A stretch of DNA of 22,852 nt, taken from Prevotellaceae bacterium UBA1743. GTDB lineage: Bacteria > Bacteroidota > Bacteroidia > Bacteroidales > Bacteroidaceae. The stretch covers positions 1 to 22,852 of the forward strand of contig DCHV01000023.1 in assembly GCA_002314945.1 (NCBI GenBank). Reading direction: 5' to 3'. Under the pieces are notes generated by a model. The model had not been told where the DNA came from. It searched no databases and saw only the letters and a program-made list of their open reading frames with translations. This document shows positions 1 through 7,654 of this stretch, one piece after another. The position numbers were made by a program, and so were the translations under genes. Numbering within the stretch: position 1 is the first letter of the stretch; the number at the start of each line of letters is the position of its first letter.

Positions 1-42
1 GGCGACATCGCGGACACGCTTACAATGCACCGATTTCCAACC

Positions 43-64
43 GTGAGGTTAAAGTGAGGTTAAA
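43..64. repeat. 11-bp tandem repeat, two perfect copies
   Basis: The unit GTGAGGTTAAA occurs twice head to tail (43-53 and 54-64). A degenerate third unit follows directly at 65-75. A one-mismatch copy, GTGAGATTAAA, lies apart at 116-126. The period of 11 is the same as in the arrays at 222-265 and 10728-10793, although the sequences differ. Confidence 0.75.
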
Positions 65-221
65 GTGGAATTGAATAATGCATCAACTAACTGATTGACA
101 GAGAAATCAGGAAAAGTGAGATTAAATGCATAAAACATTTCTTGGGAGTTTCATTTTCGAGCTCCAATGTACAAGTGTGAGGAATGGTGGTGAGAAGAGT
201 AATATTTTTTTACTTTTCTTC

Positions 222-265
222 TCCTTCGTAATCCCTTCGCTATCCCTTCGTAATCCCTTCGTATT
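222..265. repeat. 11-bp tandem repeat, four copies
   Basis: Four consecutive 11-bp units are visible: TCCTTCGTAAT, CCCTTCGCTAT, CCCTTCGTAAT and CCCTTCGTATT. They differ at only a few positions. The array lies about 100 bp upstream of the FAD oxidoreductase gene. Its function is unknown. Confidence 0.8.
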
Positions 266-357
266 GAAAAATGAGACCCTTGTCAATAATTTTCAATTTA
301 CGATTGTTGAAATCTCGAAAATACCTGAATAATACACGCTGGTAAATAAATTCTTCA

Positions 358-365
358 TATCTTTG
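358..365 (+). promoter_or_regulatory. Bacteroidetes -7 box (TATCTTTG) for FAD oxidoreductase gene
   Basis: TATCTTTG matches the Bacteroidetes -7 consensus TAnnTTTG. No clear TTG-type -33 element is present 24-26 bases upstream. The box ends only four bases before the ATG at 370, so a transcript from it would have almost no leader. Confidence 0.5.
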
Positions 366-369
366 CCTC

Positions 370-2310
370 ATGAACAAAAAGATTCTCAATCACTACTCCT
401 ATATTTATAGCAGTTTGTCCTTCTTCATCGTGTTGCTCGTCACCTCGTGCCACATCCCAAAGCCGGGTACGTATTTGATAGAGACAGAAAGTTTTGCTGA
501 ATATGGCGGTTGGGTACTCGACAACCAGTCGATGATGCAGATGGGATCACCCTATCTGTTGGCTCATGGTTTGGGAGTGCCTGTAGCGGATGCTACCACC
601 ACTTTTCGTGTAAAAGAAACAGGCACTTACCGTTTGTGGGTACGTACCAGAGACTGGGTGAAAAGATGGGGAAAAGAAGGAGCGCCAGGGAAATTTCAGG
701 TGCTGCTGAATGGTGAGCCATTGGATACTGTTTTCGGAACAAAAACAGCAGAATGGGATTGGCAAGACGGAGGACTTGTCTCTTTGGAGAAGGGCGATCA
801 TCAGCTCGCCCTACATGACTTGACGGGATTTGACGGCCGATGTGACGCCCTCTACCTGACACTCGACACGGCAGCATCAGCTCCTACAAATGAAAAGGAG
901 GCTCTTGCTTCGTTGAGAGACTCCTATCAATCTTCAGTCACGCCACAGAAGGCGGGAAACTTTGATTTGGTAGTCGTAGGAGGAGGCATCGCAGGATGCT
1001 GCACCGCGATTACAGCAGCACGACTCGGTTGCAAGGTGGCTCTGATACAGAACCGTCCTATACTGGGGGGAAACAATAGTTCGGAAGTACGCGTCGGTCT
1101 GTCAGGTCGCGTCAACCAACAACCCTATCCTCATTTAGGAGATTTGATGGATGAATTGGGAGGGGTAGGCTTTTGGAACAATGTGGAAGCACAGGAGAAT
1201 CCCAATGATGCCCGAAGTCGGCAGATACTGACTATCCTACAAGATCATCCGGAGAAACACATTCATAATGCGGGGCCAGCCTCGAACTATGAGGACGAGA
1301 AGAAACGCTCCTTGGTATGTGCTGAGAAAAACATCAGCCTCTACCTGAACATGCAGGTGAATGAGGTGGTGATGGGAAAGGGTGGCAGTCGCATCAAGCG
1401 GATTACTGCTCAGGATATCCGTACAGGCGAGAGAACCGTCTTCGAAGGTGCTTTGTTTGCCGACTGTACAGGAGATGCCACCCTCGGTTTCCTGTCGGGG
1501 GCTGACTACAGAATGGGACGTGAGAGCAAGGCAGAAACAGGGGAGCTACGTGCTCCGGAAAAGGCTGATTCCCTGACGATGGGGACCTCGGTACAATGGT
1601 ATTCCACAGAACAGGAAACGGACTCACCCTTCCCCGAATGTCCCTGGGCCATTACCTTCGATGAACAGACATGCGTCCCCTTGCTACGGGGGGAATGGGA
1701 TTGGGAAGTGGGGCTCAATGACAATCAGATAGAGGAGATAGAGTACATACGCGACTATGCCTTGCGTGCCATCTATGGTAACTGGGCTTATCTGAAGAAC
1801 CATTATTCAGGGTGCATGTCGTATGAACGGCAACAGTTGGAATGGGTGGCCTACATTGGAGGCAAGCGCGAGTCAAGACGTCTGATGGGAGATGTTGTGC
1901 TGAAAGAACAAGACCTGCTGCAGGCCGTCCCCTATCCAGATGCCACCTTCACCACGACCTGGGGGGTAGATCTCCATTATCCGAAACAGGTGGAGGGAAT
2001 GAAGGAGGAGCCCTTCCAATCCTATTGCGAAGCTCCGAGCATCCAGCCCTATGCCGTTCCCTACCGTTGCCTCTACTCGCGCAATGTGGAAAATCTCTTC
2101 ATGGCAGGACGTAACATCAGCGTGACCCATATCGCCTTAGGTACGGTGCGTGTGATGCGCACCTGCGGTATGATGGGAGAGGTAGTAGGCATGGCAGCCT
2201 CGCTCTGTCGGGAACATCAAGCCATGCCGCGTGACATCTATACAGACTATTTCCCCGAATTGCGTACGCTGATGGAAAAAGGGGTAGGGAAACGCGGATT
2301 TTCTGAATGA
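370..2310 (+). CDS. FAD-dependent oxidoreductase, lipoprotein with N-terminal carbohydrate-binding-like domain
   Basis: This is a 646-residue protein. Residues 1-27 form a lipoprotein signal ending in the lipobox VTSC (Cys27), so it should sit on the cell envelope outside the cytoplasm. Residues about 33-167 look like a beta-sandwich of the kind found in carbohydrate-binding modules (start GTYLIETESFAEYGGW). From about 198 a Rossmann FAD-binding fold begins with DLVVVGGGIAGCCTAI. The FAD-contacting segments ADCTGDATLG and, near the C-terminus, NLFMAGRNIS are typical of the FAD_oxidored family (PF12831). Homologues are often labelled 'xanthan lyase' because of the N-terminal domain, but no lyase domain is seen here. 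The substrate is unknown; a sugar or glycoside is a guess from the binding-like domain. The ATG at 370 is chosen because later methionines would remove the signal. It has its own promoter-like box and is followed by pepD with a separate promoter. Confidence 0.88.
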   Translation: MNKKILNHYSYIYSSLSFFIVLLVTSCHIPKPGTYLIETESFAEYGGWVLDNQSMMQMGSPYLLAHGLGVPVADATTTFRVKETGTYRLWVRTRDWVKRWGKEGAPGKFQVLLNGEPLDTVFGTKTAEWDWQDGGLVSLEKGDHQLALHDLTGFDGRCDALYLTLDTAASAPTNEKEALASLRDSYQSSVTPQKAGNFDLVVVGGGIAGCCTAITAARLGCKVALIQNRPILGGNNSSEVRVGLSGRVNQQPYPHLGDLMDELGGVGFWNNVEAQENPNDARSRQILTILQDHPEKHIHNAGPASNYEDEKKRSLVCAEKNISLYLNMQVNEVVMGKGGSRIKRITAQDIRTGERTVFEGALFADCTGDATLGFLSGADYRMGRESKAETGELRAPEKADSLTMGTSVQWYSTEQETDSPFPECPWAITFDEQTCVPLLRGEWDWEVGLNDNQIEEIEYIRDYALRAIYGNWAYLKNHYSGCMSYERQQLEWVAYIGGKRESRRLMGDVVLKEQDLLQAVPYPDATFTTTWGVDLHYPKQVEGMKEEPFQSYCEAPSIQPYAVPYRCLYSRNVENLFMAGRNISVTHIALGTVRVMRTCGMMGEVVGMAASLCREHQAMPRDIYTDYFPELRTLMEKGVGKRGFSE

Positions 2311-2347
2311 CCCCGAACACCCATTAAGAAAATTATTAGGCTTCAAA

Positions 2348-2379
2348 TTTGTCCGAATGGATGAATTTTATTACCTTTG
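2348..2379 (+). promoter_or_regulatory. Promoter of pepD (TTTG-N20-TACCTTTG)
   Basis: A -33 box TTTG at 2348-2351 and a -7 box TACCTTTG at 2372-2379 are 24 bases apart start to start, which fits the Bacteroidetes housekeeping promoter well. The expected transcription start near 2385 leaves a leader of about 35 bases before the ATG at 2421. Confidence 0.75.
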
Positions 2380-2420
2380 CATAACAAACATAGAAATTCA
2401 GGTCAGATTTTTACCGACTC

Positions 2421-3875
2421 ATGACAAACAATCCTTCCGTTGATGCGGTATATAAAATTTTCCGCCAAATCAATCGTACGCCACGCCCTTCCCATTACGA
2501 AGATCGTATAGCCTTGTTTCTTACCCGTTTCGCAGAGAAATTAGGACTGCAGTACGAACGTGACTCCAAGAACAATGTCCTCATCCGCAAGCCTGCAAGC
2601 CCCGGCTATGAAGGTGCTGATACCATCGTGCTGCTCAACCACATGGATATGGTGTGTGTGGCTGATAATGATGTTAAATTCGATCCTCTGCATGATTTTA
2701 TTCAGCCAGTAGTGGAAGACGGATGGATGCATGCCAAGGGAACTTCCTTAGGGGCGGACAATGGAATAGGTCTCTCTATCGCCTTGGCAATCCTACAGGA
2801 TGAGACACTCGTACATGGCCCCTTAGAAGTACTTACGACAACCAACGAGGAAGATGGCATGACAGGAGCACAAGCCTTGGCTCCCGACTGGATACAGGGA
2901 CGCAAGGTCATCAATCTGGATAGCGAGGATTATGATGGGCTGACCGTGGAAGCTGCTGCTGCCCGCATCAAAGAGGTGGGTTTGCGTGCACGCCGGCTGA
3001 AGACTCCCTTGGGAAGCCTGTTCTATGATGTGAATATAATTGGAGGCCTGGGTGGTCACTCAGGTGTGGATATTGATAAACAACGTGCGAATGTAATCCT
3101 TGTCCTTGCCAAGACTCTCACCCAGATGAATGGCACGATGAGTGATTGGTTCTGCCACTCGTTCGAGGGTGGAAATGCTGCCGCCTCAATCCCCTCTTCC
3201 GCCACAGCCTGTCTGGTTCTGCCAGAGGATACTGACGTAAAGAAAATGAAGAGCATCCTCACATCCTCCTTTAATGCAGCCAAGAAGCCTTTCCTAAAGA
3301 CGGATCCAGGACTGAAGTTGAGCGTTACAAAGGGAAAACCTGTAGATACCATCATTGCGCCAGAAGACACGATCCGGTATCTGGACACACTATTGCAGTT
3401 GCCCAACGGAGCCCTGAAATTCCGTGAGGACACCCCCGAGGTGGTACAGACGAGTAGTAATATCGGGCTTGCCGTGCAGAAAAATGCCTATTTCGATGTA
3501 TTCATCCATTCACGCAGTTTCTCTATCCCACAGTTGGACGGGCTCTCCCAACGTATCGACCATATCCTCTTGGAACAGGATGCAGCCATCAAAGTAATCA
3601 TGGATGCACCTGCATGGAAAGAAAACACGGAATGTCCCTTCATCCAATTGGTGGATCAGACATTCGAGGATGTATTGGGTTTCCGTCCCCAACGTATGGC
3701 AAAGCATTTTGTACTGGAGGCCGGGTATCTCGTGGATAAATACCCAGGTCTGCAGATTGCTTCCATAGGGCCTCGAATCATAGAGCCCCACAGTTCGTCG
3801 GAACGTGTGGAGCTCTCTACGGTAGAAGGTATCTGGAACGTGACAATCGAATTGTTACGTCGATTGGCTATCTGA
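2421..3875 (+). CDS. pepD: Aminoacyl-histidine dipeptidase (peptidase M20C)
   Basis: This cytosolic metallo-dipeptidase hydrolyses Xaa-His dipeptides such as carnosine and other unusual dipeptides. It has 484 residues, the usual PepD length, and no signal peptide. The co-catalytic metal site of the M20 family is visible: His74 and Asp76 (LLNHMDMVC), bridging Asp113 (GADNGIG), Glu143/Glu144 (TTNEEDG) with the general base, Asp167 (NLDSED) and C-terminal His457 (EPHSSSER). The dimerisation or lid insertion between about residues 190 and 390 is intact. The gene has its own promoter. Its stop codon overlaps the stop of the convergent phosphoesterase gene by 8 bp. Nothing suggests a role in the neighbouring carbohydrate operons. 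Confidence 0.95.
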   Translation: MTNNPSVDAVYKIFRQINRTPRPSHYEDRIALFLTRFAEKLGLQYERDSKNNVLIRKPASPGYEGADTIVLLNHMDMVCVADNDVKFDPLHDFIQPVVEDGWMHAKGTSLGADNGIGLSIALAILQDETLVHGPLEVLTTTNEEDGMTGAQALAPDWIQGRKVINLDSEDYDGLTVEAAAARIKEVGLRARRLKTPLGSLFYDVNIIGGLGGHSGVDIDKQRANVILVLAKTLTQMNGTMSDWFCHSFEGGNAAASIPSSATACLVLPEDTDVKKMKSILTSSFNAAKKPFLKTDPGLKLSVTKGKPVDTIIAPEDTIRYLDTLLQLPNGALKFREDTPEVVQTSSNIGLAVQKNAYFDVFIHSRSFSIPQLDGLSQRIDHILLEQDAAIKVIMDAPAWKENTECPFIQLVDQTFEDVLGFRPQRMAKHFVLEAGYLVDKYPGLQIASIGPRIIEPHSSSERVELSTVEGIWNVTIELLRRLAI

Positions 3876-5211
3876 TTTTCTTTCCTTTTCTTGCCTTGAA
3901 GGTATAGGTGTTTACCACCTTCCCTGTACATGCGTTGTGGAGGGCAATCTTCAGTTCCTTGTTTTCCACAAAGCCTTGAATGACGCTGGGGAAAGAGGTG
4001 TCGCTGTCGGTAACTCTACTCCCACCTCCTACGAGTTGTGCCCACTTACGATCGGCTGTAGGTGCATCATAACGTATCCGATGCTCATGTGCCGCAATGA
4101 TAAGTTGGCAACCTGCTTTCTCGAGTAGGGGTGTCCACAACTTGGCACAGGTGCGTTGCCAAGATGCATAGTCGTCTTCGTATGCAGGATCGGAATCGTC
4201 GGGGAAGATGTCACCAGGATTAGCTTTAGGATCATCGCAGAACAAAGGAATATGACAAAAAGCTACCAGGAAAGGAGCGGACTTTATCTCTGGCTGCTTG
4301 AGTGCATCCTCGAGCCATGCAACCTGAGCCTCGCGGTAGGCAGCACTCGTAAAGAGACCTGCAAATTTGGGATTCGAGTCCATCTTATCCTCGGCTGTAT
4401 CCAATCCTATCATGGCGATATTGCCCATACGAACCGCATAGTTACGTCCCAGATCCCAATCACGAGACTTACGTTCCTCGGGCTGGCGGAACATCCATAC
4501 ACGCTCCATGTGACGGTTGGCCATGCCACGAGAGTCGTGGTTGCCACAGGTGAAAAGGTAGGGCGTCTCGGAGGCGTAGTCGGGGAATTTCTCGGTAGGG
4601 CTCAGGAAAATTCTCTTCTGATCCTCGATTTCCTCCTCACAACTGGTAGCATCTCCATTCCAAATCACACAAGAGGGGTGTAACTTCTGAAGGGTGGAGA
4701 GAACCGTCTCGAAGGTCTCCTTATTGCCATGCGTGTCATTGATGACACAGAAATGATCCTTAGCTCCGACACCTGCTGTCGTAAAGGAATAGATACGAGA
4801 ATCGGTTTCTGTACCGATAATCTTCATGTCGTATCCGCTCTTGTAACTGATGCGGTCGGCCCCGATACGATAATAATACTTGGTGGCAGGTTTGAGTCCT
4901 GTGAGGCGGACCAGCATTACCTTGTCATTCATATCCGTCACACGGTAGCCTCCGCATTTGACGGTTTTCCCATCACTCAGATCCGGTTTTTCTCCATAAG
5001 TGACAAAGCCGTTGGCCATGTCGCTCACGCCAAAGGCGATACCCATGCTGGTCTCTGCATAGTTCTGCAGCATAGGGGCGGAATCAATCAGGGCACCCTC
5101 CGCTGCAGATTCGTTGAGCGAAGGAATGGGAGCTGGAGTCTCGGCACGGCCGCTAATGGTCGAGCCAGCCGCCAGAATGGCGGAACTTTTGATAAAATCT
5201 CTTCTATTCAT
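3868..5211 (-). CDS. Secreted calcineurin-like metallophosphoesterase with FN3-like N-terminal domain
   Basis: This is a 447-residue phosphoesterase. The N-terminus NRRDFIKSSAILAAG resembles a twin-arginine signal, so export is likely. Residues about 50-146 look like the fibronectin-like N-terminal domain of purple acid phosphatases (LTGLKPATKYYYRIG). The catalytic domain has the full metallophosphoesterase set: Asp159/His161 (NDTHGN), Asp187 (WNGDAT), Asn224-His225 (CGNHDS), His320 (FCHIPLF) and His375/His377 (AAHEHR). It should remove phosphate from a phosphomonoester or cleave a phosphodiester; the substrate cannot be read from sequence. It is the last gene of the GH78 operon: its ATG overlaps the end of the 816-residue gene by 8 bp, so translation is probably coupled. 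This suggests a phosphorylated glycan or product as substrate (inference). It ends tail to tail with pepD. Confidence 0.9.
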   Translation of the reverse strand: MNRRDFIKSSAILAAGSTISGRAETPAPIPSLNESAAEGALIDSAPMLQNYAETSMGIAFGVSDMANGFVTYGEKPDLSDGKTVKCGGYRVTDMNDKVMLVRLTGLKPATKYYYRIGADRISYKSGYDMKIIGTETDSRIYSFTTAGVGAKDHFCVINDTHGNKETFETVLSTLQKLHPSCVIWNGDATSCEEEIEDQKRIFLSPTEKFPDYASETPYLFTCGNHDSRGMANRHMERVWMFRQPEERKSRDWDLGRNYAVRMGNIAMIGLDTAEDKMDSNPKFAGLFTSAAYREAQVAWLEDALKQPEIKSAPFLVAFCHIPLFCDDPKANPGDIFPDDSDPAYEDDYASWQRTCAKLWTPLLEKAGCQLIIAAHEHRIRYDAPTADRKWAQLVGGGSRVTDSDTSFPSVIQGFVENKELKIALHNACTGKVVNTYTFKARKGKKIR

Positions 5212-7654
5212 ACTTCAAATATGTGGTTGCTGTTGTCTTCTTGTTTACGCTGAATCGTATCCATCGTGCCTGGAATGCCTTGGGGAACCGATGTCTGACA
5301 CGTTCGTTGGGTTGTACTTCGATATTCTTGTAATGGAACCATTGTCCATCTCCTGTAGGATCGACCTCTACGTGGAATGTCACCTTCTCTGCCGATGTAT
5401 GGTAGAGTTCCATCTGCCGCTTGTCGTAATAACCGATGAGGAAAGGGTCGGACCATTCGTTTGGTTGTACCGGCGTCTCTTTCCACGGTCCTCCATGTCC
5501 TGTCGGTTTCCCCATCTTCCACAAGTCGTCAATCGCACCTGCCCAAACAGCCATCTGCTGATCGTCAGACCTGACGATATGCGTGTTTCCCTGAGCCTTG
5601 GCATGATCTATACCCGTCATCACAAGCAACCCCCGATAGGAGGCATAGTCGTGGATCGCAAAACGATGGGATGCCATAGGGCGAATCTTGGCAAATCCAT
5701 CGGCATTCTCGGCCGGGAGTTCGTAGAAGGTGCCATGTAAGGAAAATAAATCCCGTTCGGTAGCTACTTCACGACAGAGACGCAACTGTGCCTGTGCAGT
5801 CATGCGAGTGTAAGCCTCAGGACCCAAAGGCAATCTCCATCGACGTTGTTTCTGATCCGTAATGAGGATGGAACTATCATCAATTGTAACAACATCCCGA
5901 GGAATGGCGAACGACTGTCGGATATATTCTTGCATCTCAGGATCTTGCTTTTTGCAGAGATTCATCAGGCTATCCAGTTCGTAGTAACACTCGCCCTGTA
6001 GGGTAGAGGCAGCTATACCCAATGCCCTGCGTTGGTGAGGAAGGCCATACAACAAGCCTCCAGAATCCTTGGTTTTATCAATGGAGGCCAAACCTCGGAA
6101 AATGGGGTCGGGCGTCGTAGAACGATGTTCTTTGGGCGTCATCATGAACGTAAGGTCTGCCACGATATCTGTATCGCTAATGGCACGAATCCATGTTCCT
6201 TTCTCATTCTTTCCGAATGGAAGGAAACGGGATTCATGGGCCTGTATGATCTCAGTACGAAGTGTTTCCCAGCGTCCTTCACCTTCCTTATCCACCTGAA
6301 AGGTGATGGTGGCAGGGTGTCCCGAATGGTTGGCTATCCATGCACAACGATACTCCCATCCGCAGAACATAAAGGGGTCGGAGGGCACATCTGCCTGTAT
6401 CGTATCTCTCAGCCACAAAGAGCCTCCAGCAGTAGTCGGCCCTACATGATCGGGTTGGTCGGGAGAGGTGAACCAGAGGTTGGAATTGGACTGCCCTGGT
6501 CCTCCGATGTTGCCCTTCTGGGCTCTCTTGTTGAGAAACTCACTCATGGCAGAATCATCGCATCCGAATACCAGTCGTCCGTTCCATTCTGTAAAATCTC
6601 CTATCACTTTCAGATAGGCTCCCCGTGGGCGGATGCCCGAGGAGTGTGCTGTGGAAAACTGAGCGGGGAAATGCCAAAACATGCCGTGCATAGTCATGAG
6701 GTATTCAGGTGTCTCCGTACTACTCACATTGCGTATTCTCGGCCATTCGGTATTCCATCCGTGTGCTCCATCGTATGCAAAACTACATTTGGGAAGACGA
6801 TAATAGGACCATCCTTTCCCCACTTCCCGGATCGCCAGGATCAACGAGCGGTAATCCCAACCCAAGCTCCAGATAGGGTCGGTATCGGGATGGTCATTTC
6901 CTTCGATACCCCCAGGACCGGTCACCTCGGTAAACTGGCAACGTCGTACCATCTTCCATGTATGACCATCCCATTCGTCCAACGAGCCAGCAGGGATGTC
7001 GAACTGTGTGCGTGCCAATTCCCCTTCCTCGCCATTGTTGGAATATACAGCCACGCCTTGTCCAGAATAGAATCCCTTACCATGATAACCGGGGAATAGG
7101 GCGCATAGGCCAGGAGCTCCTTCTCTCTCCTTCAGTATATTTCCGTCCTTGTATAGTGTGATGGGTTCCAAGGTGTGAACGTCAATGTCGTAGAACCCAG
7201 CTTCCATCGTGGCATACAGGATCCGATGGATGGAATCTGTCAAATGAGTAGCTAATCCTGTGGGACGTCCTGGTATCTGAGTGTAGGGCATTACACGCAC
7301 CTTCCTTTCCTTGTCGATGACGTAAGGGCCGATGAAAAGCTGTTGGGAAGGACGATGAATCATACGGTTGGCAGGCGTACCTCCAATACTTTCCTCTCTG
7401 ACATACTCTTTCAGTTCGGGTGTGATTTCGTACAGTTTGTCATCGGAACCGTATGGTGCATGGGGGGAATAGGTGACACACCACAGATGCCCTGCCCATG
7501 GAACGACAGCTCCTGTGCCACATTCGCCTCCCGTATTGTAGAAGGCCAGATGGGGATAGATGCCGCTGAAGGATTTGTGACTTTCCTCTTTTTCCTTTGC
7601 CATCAGGACAGAGCAAGCCACCAAGGCGATCAGCGTGCAAAGCGTTTTTTTCAT
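5204..7654 (-). CDS. Secreted 816-residue protein of two homologous halves, function unknown
   Basis: I do not recognise this family. The N-terminus (MKKTLCTLIALVACSVLMA) is an export signal; LVAC at residues 11-14 could be a lipobox, or cleavage may follow VLMA. The body is rich in Trp, Gly and short beta-like segments, suggesting a beta-propeller-like fold. An internal duplication is visible: residues about 270-504 align with about 594-815. Paired landmarks are RLP (287 and 607), HGMFWHFPA with HGTFYELPA (about 323 and 640), IRP (341 and 657), GRLVF with GLLVM (359 and 675), and SDPFMF with SDPFLI (425 and 735), followed by a beta-sandwich-like end. The first half carries about 270 extra N-terminal residues. 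The ATG overlaps the GH78 stop by 4 bp (ATGA), so translation is coupled. The context suggests glycan binding or an undescribed glycan-active enzyme, but no catalytic residues can be assigned. Confidence 0.85.
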   Translation of the reverse strand: MKKTLCTLIALVACSVLMAKEKEESHKSFSGIYPHLAFYNTGGECGTGAVVPWAGHLWCVTYSPHAPYGSDDKLYEITPELKEYVREESIGGTPANRMIHRPSQQLFIGPYVIDKERKVRVMPYTQIPGRPTGLATHLTDSIHRILYATMEAGFYDIDVHTLEPITLYKDGNILKEREGAPGLCALFPGYHGKGFYSGQGVAVYSNNGEEGELARTQFDIPAGSLDEWDGHTWKMVRRCQFTEVTGPGGIEGNDHPDTDPIWSLGWDYRSLILAIREVGKGWSYYRLPKCSFAYDGAHGWNTEWPRIRNVSSTETPEYLMTMHGMFWHFPAQFSTAHSSGIRPRGAYLKVIGDFTEWNGRLVFGCDDSAMSEFLNKRAQKGNIGGPGQSNSNLWFTSPDQPDHVGPTTAGGSLWLRDTIQADVPSDPFMFCGWEYRCAWIANHSGHPATITFQVDKEGEGRWETLRTEIIQAHESRFLPFGKNEKGTWIRAISDTDIVADLTFMMTPKEHRSTTPDPIFRGLASIDKTKDSGGLLYGLPHQRRALGIAASTLQGECYYELDSLMNLCKKQDPEMQEYIRQSFAIPRDVVTIDDSSILITDQKQRRWRLPLGPEAYTRMTAQAQLRLCREVATERDLFSLHGTFYELPAENADGFAKIRPMASHRFAIHDYASYRGLLVMTGIDHAKAQGNTHIVRSDDQQMAVWAGAIDDLWKMGKPTGHGGPWKETPVQPNEWSDPFLIGYYDKRQMELYHTSAEKVTFHVEVDPTGDGQWFHYKNIEVQPNERVRHRFPKAFQARWIRFSVNKKTTATTYLKYE

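Larger units (their letters stand above)
1..369. other. Intergenic left edge, no convincing gene
   Basis: No gene is supported here. Bases 1 to about 57 or 74 could be the 3' end of an upstream + strand gene, because one frame stays open to a TGA at 55-57 and another to a TGA at 72-74, but neither tail is recognisable. A 68-codon open frame at 126-332 runs straight through a tandem repeat, has no recognisable domain and is probably not coding. The stretch holds two 11-bp tandem repeat arrays, listed separately, and a promoter-like box just before the gene at 370. Confidence 0.5.

Noticed and set aside
126..332. 68-codon open frame near the left edge
   Set aside because: It runs through the 11-bp tandem repeat, has no domain and no promoter of its own.
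4156..5740. Several + strand open frames of 174-208 codons antisense to the phosphoesterase and 816-residue genes
   Set aside because: The opposite strand carries complete catalytic motifs; these frames have none.
6032..7099. 355-codon open frame antisense to the 816-residue gene
   Set aside because: It has no recognisable domain, and the opposite strand is a clear secreted protein with an internal duplication and coupled neighbours.
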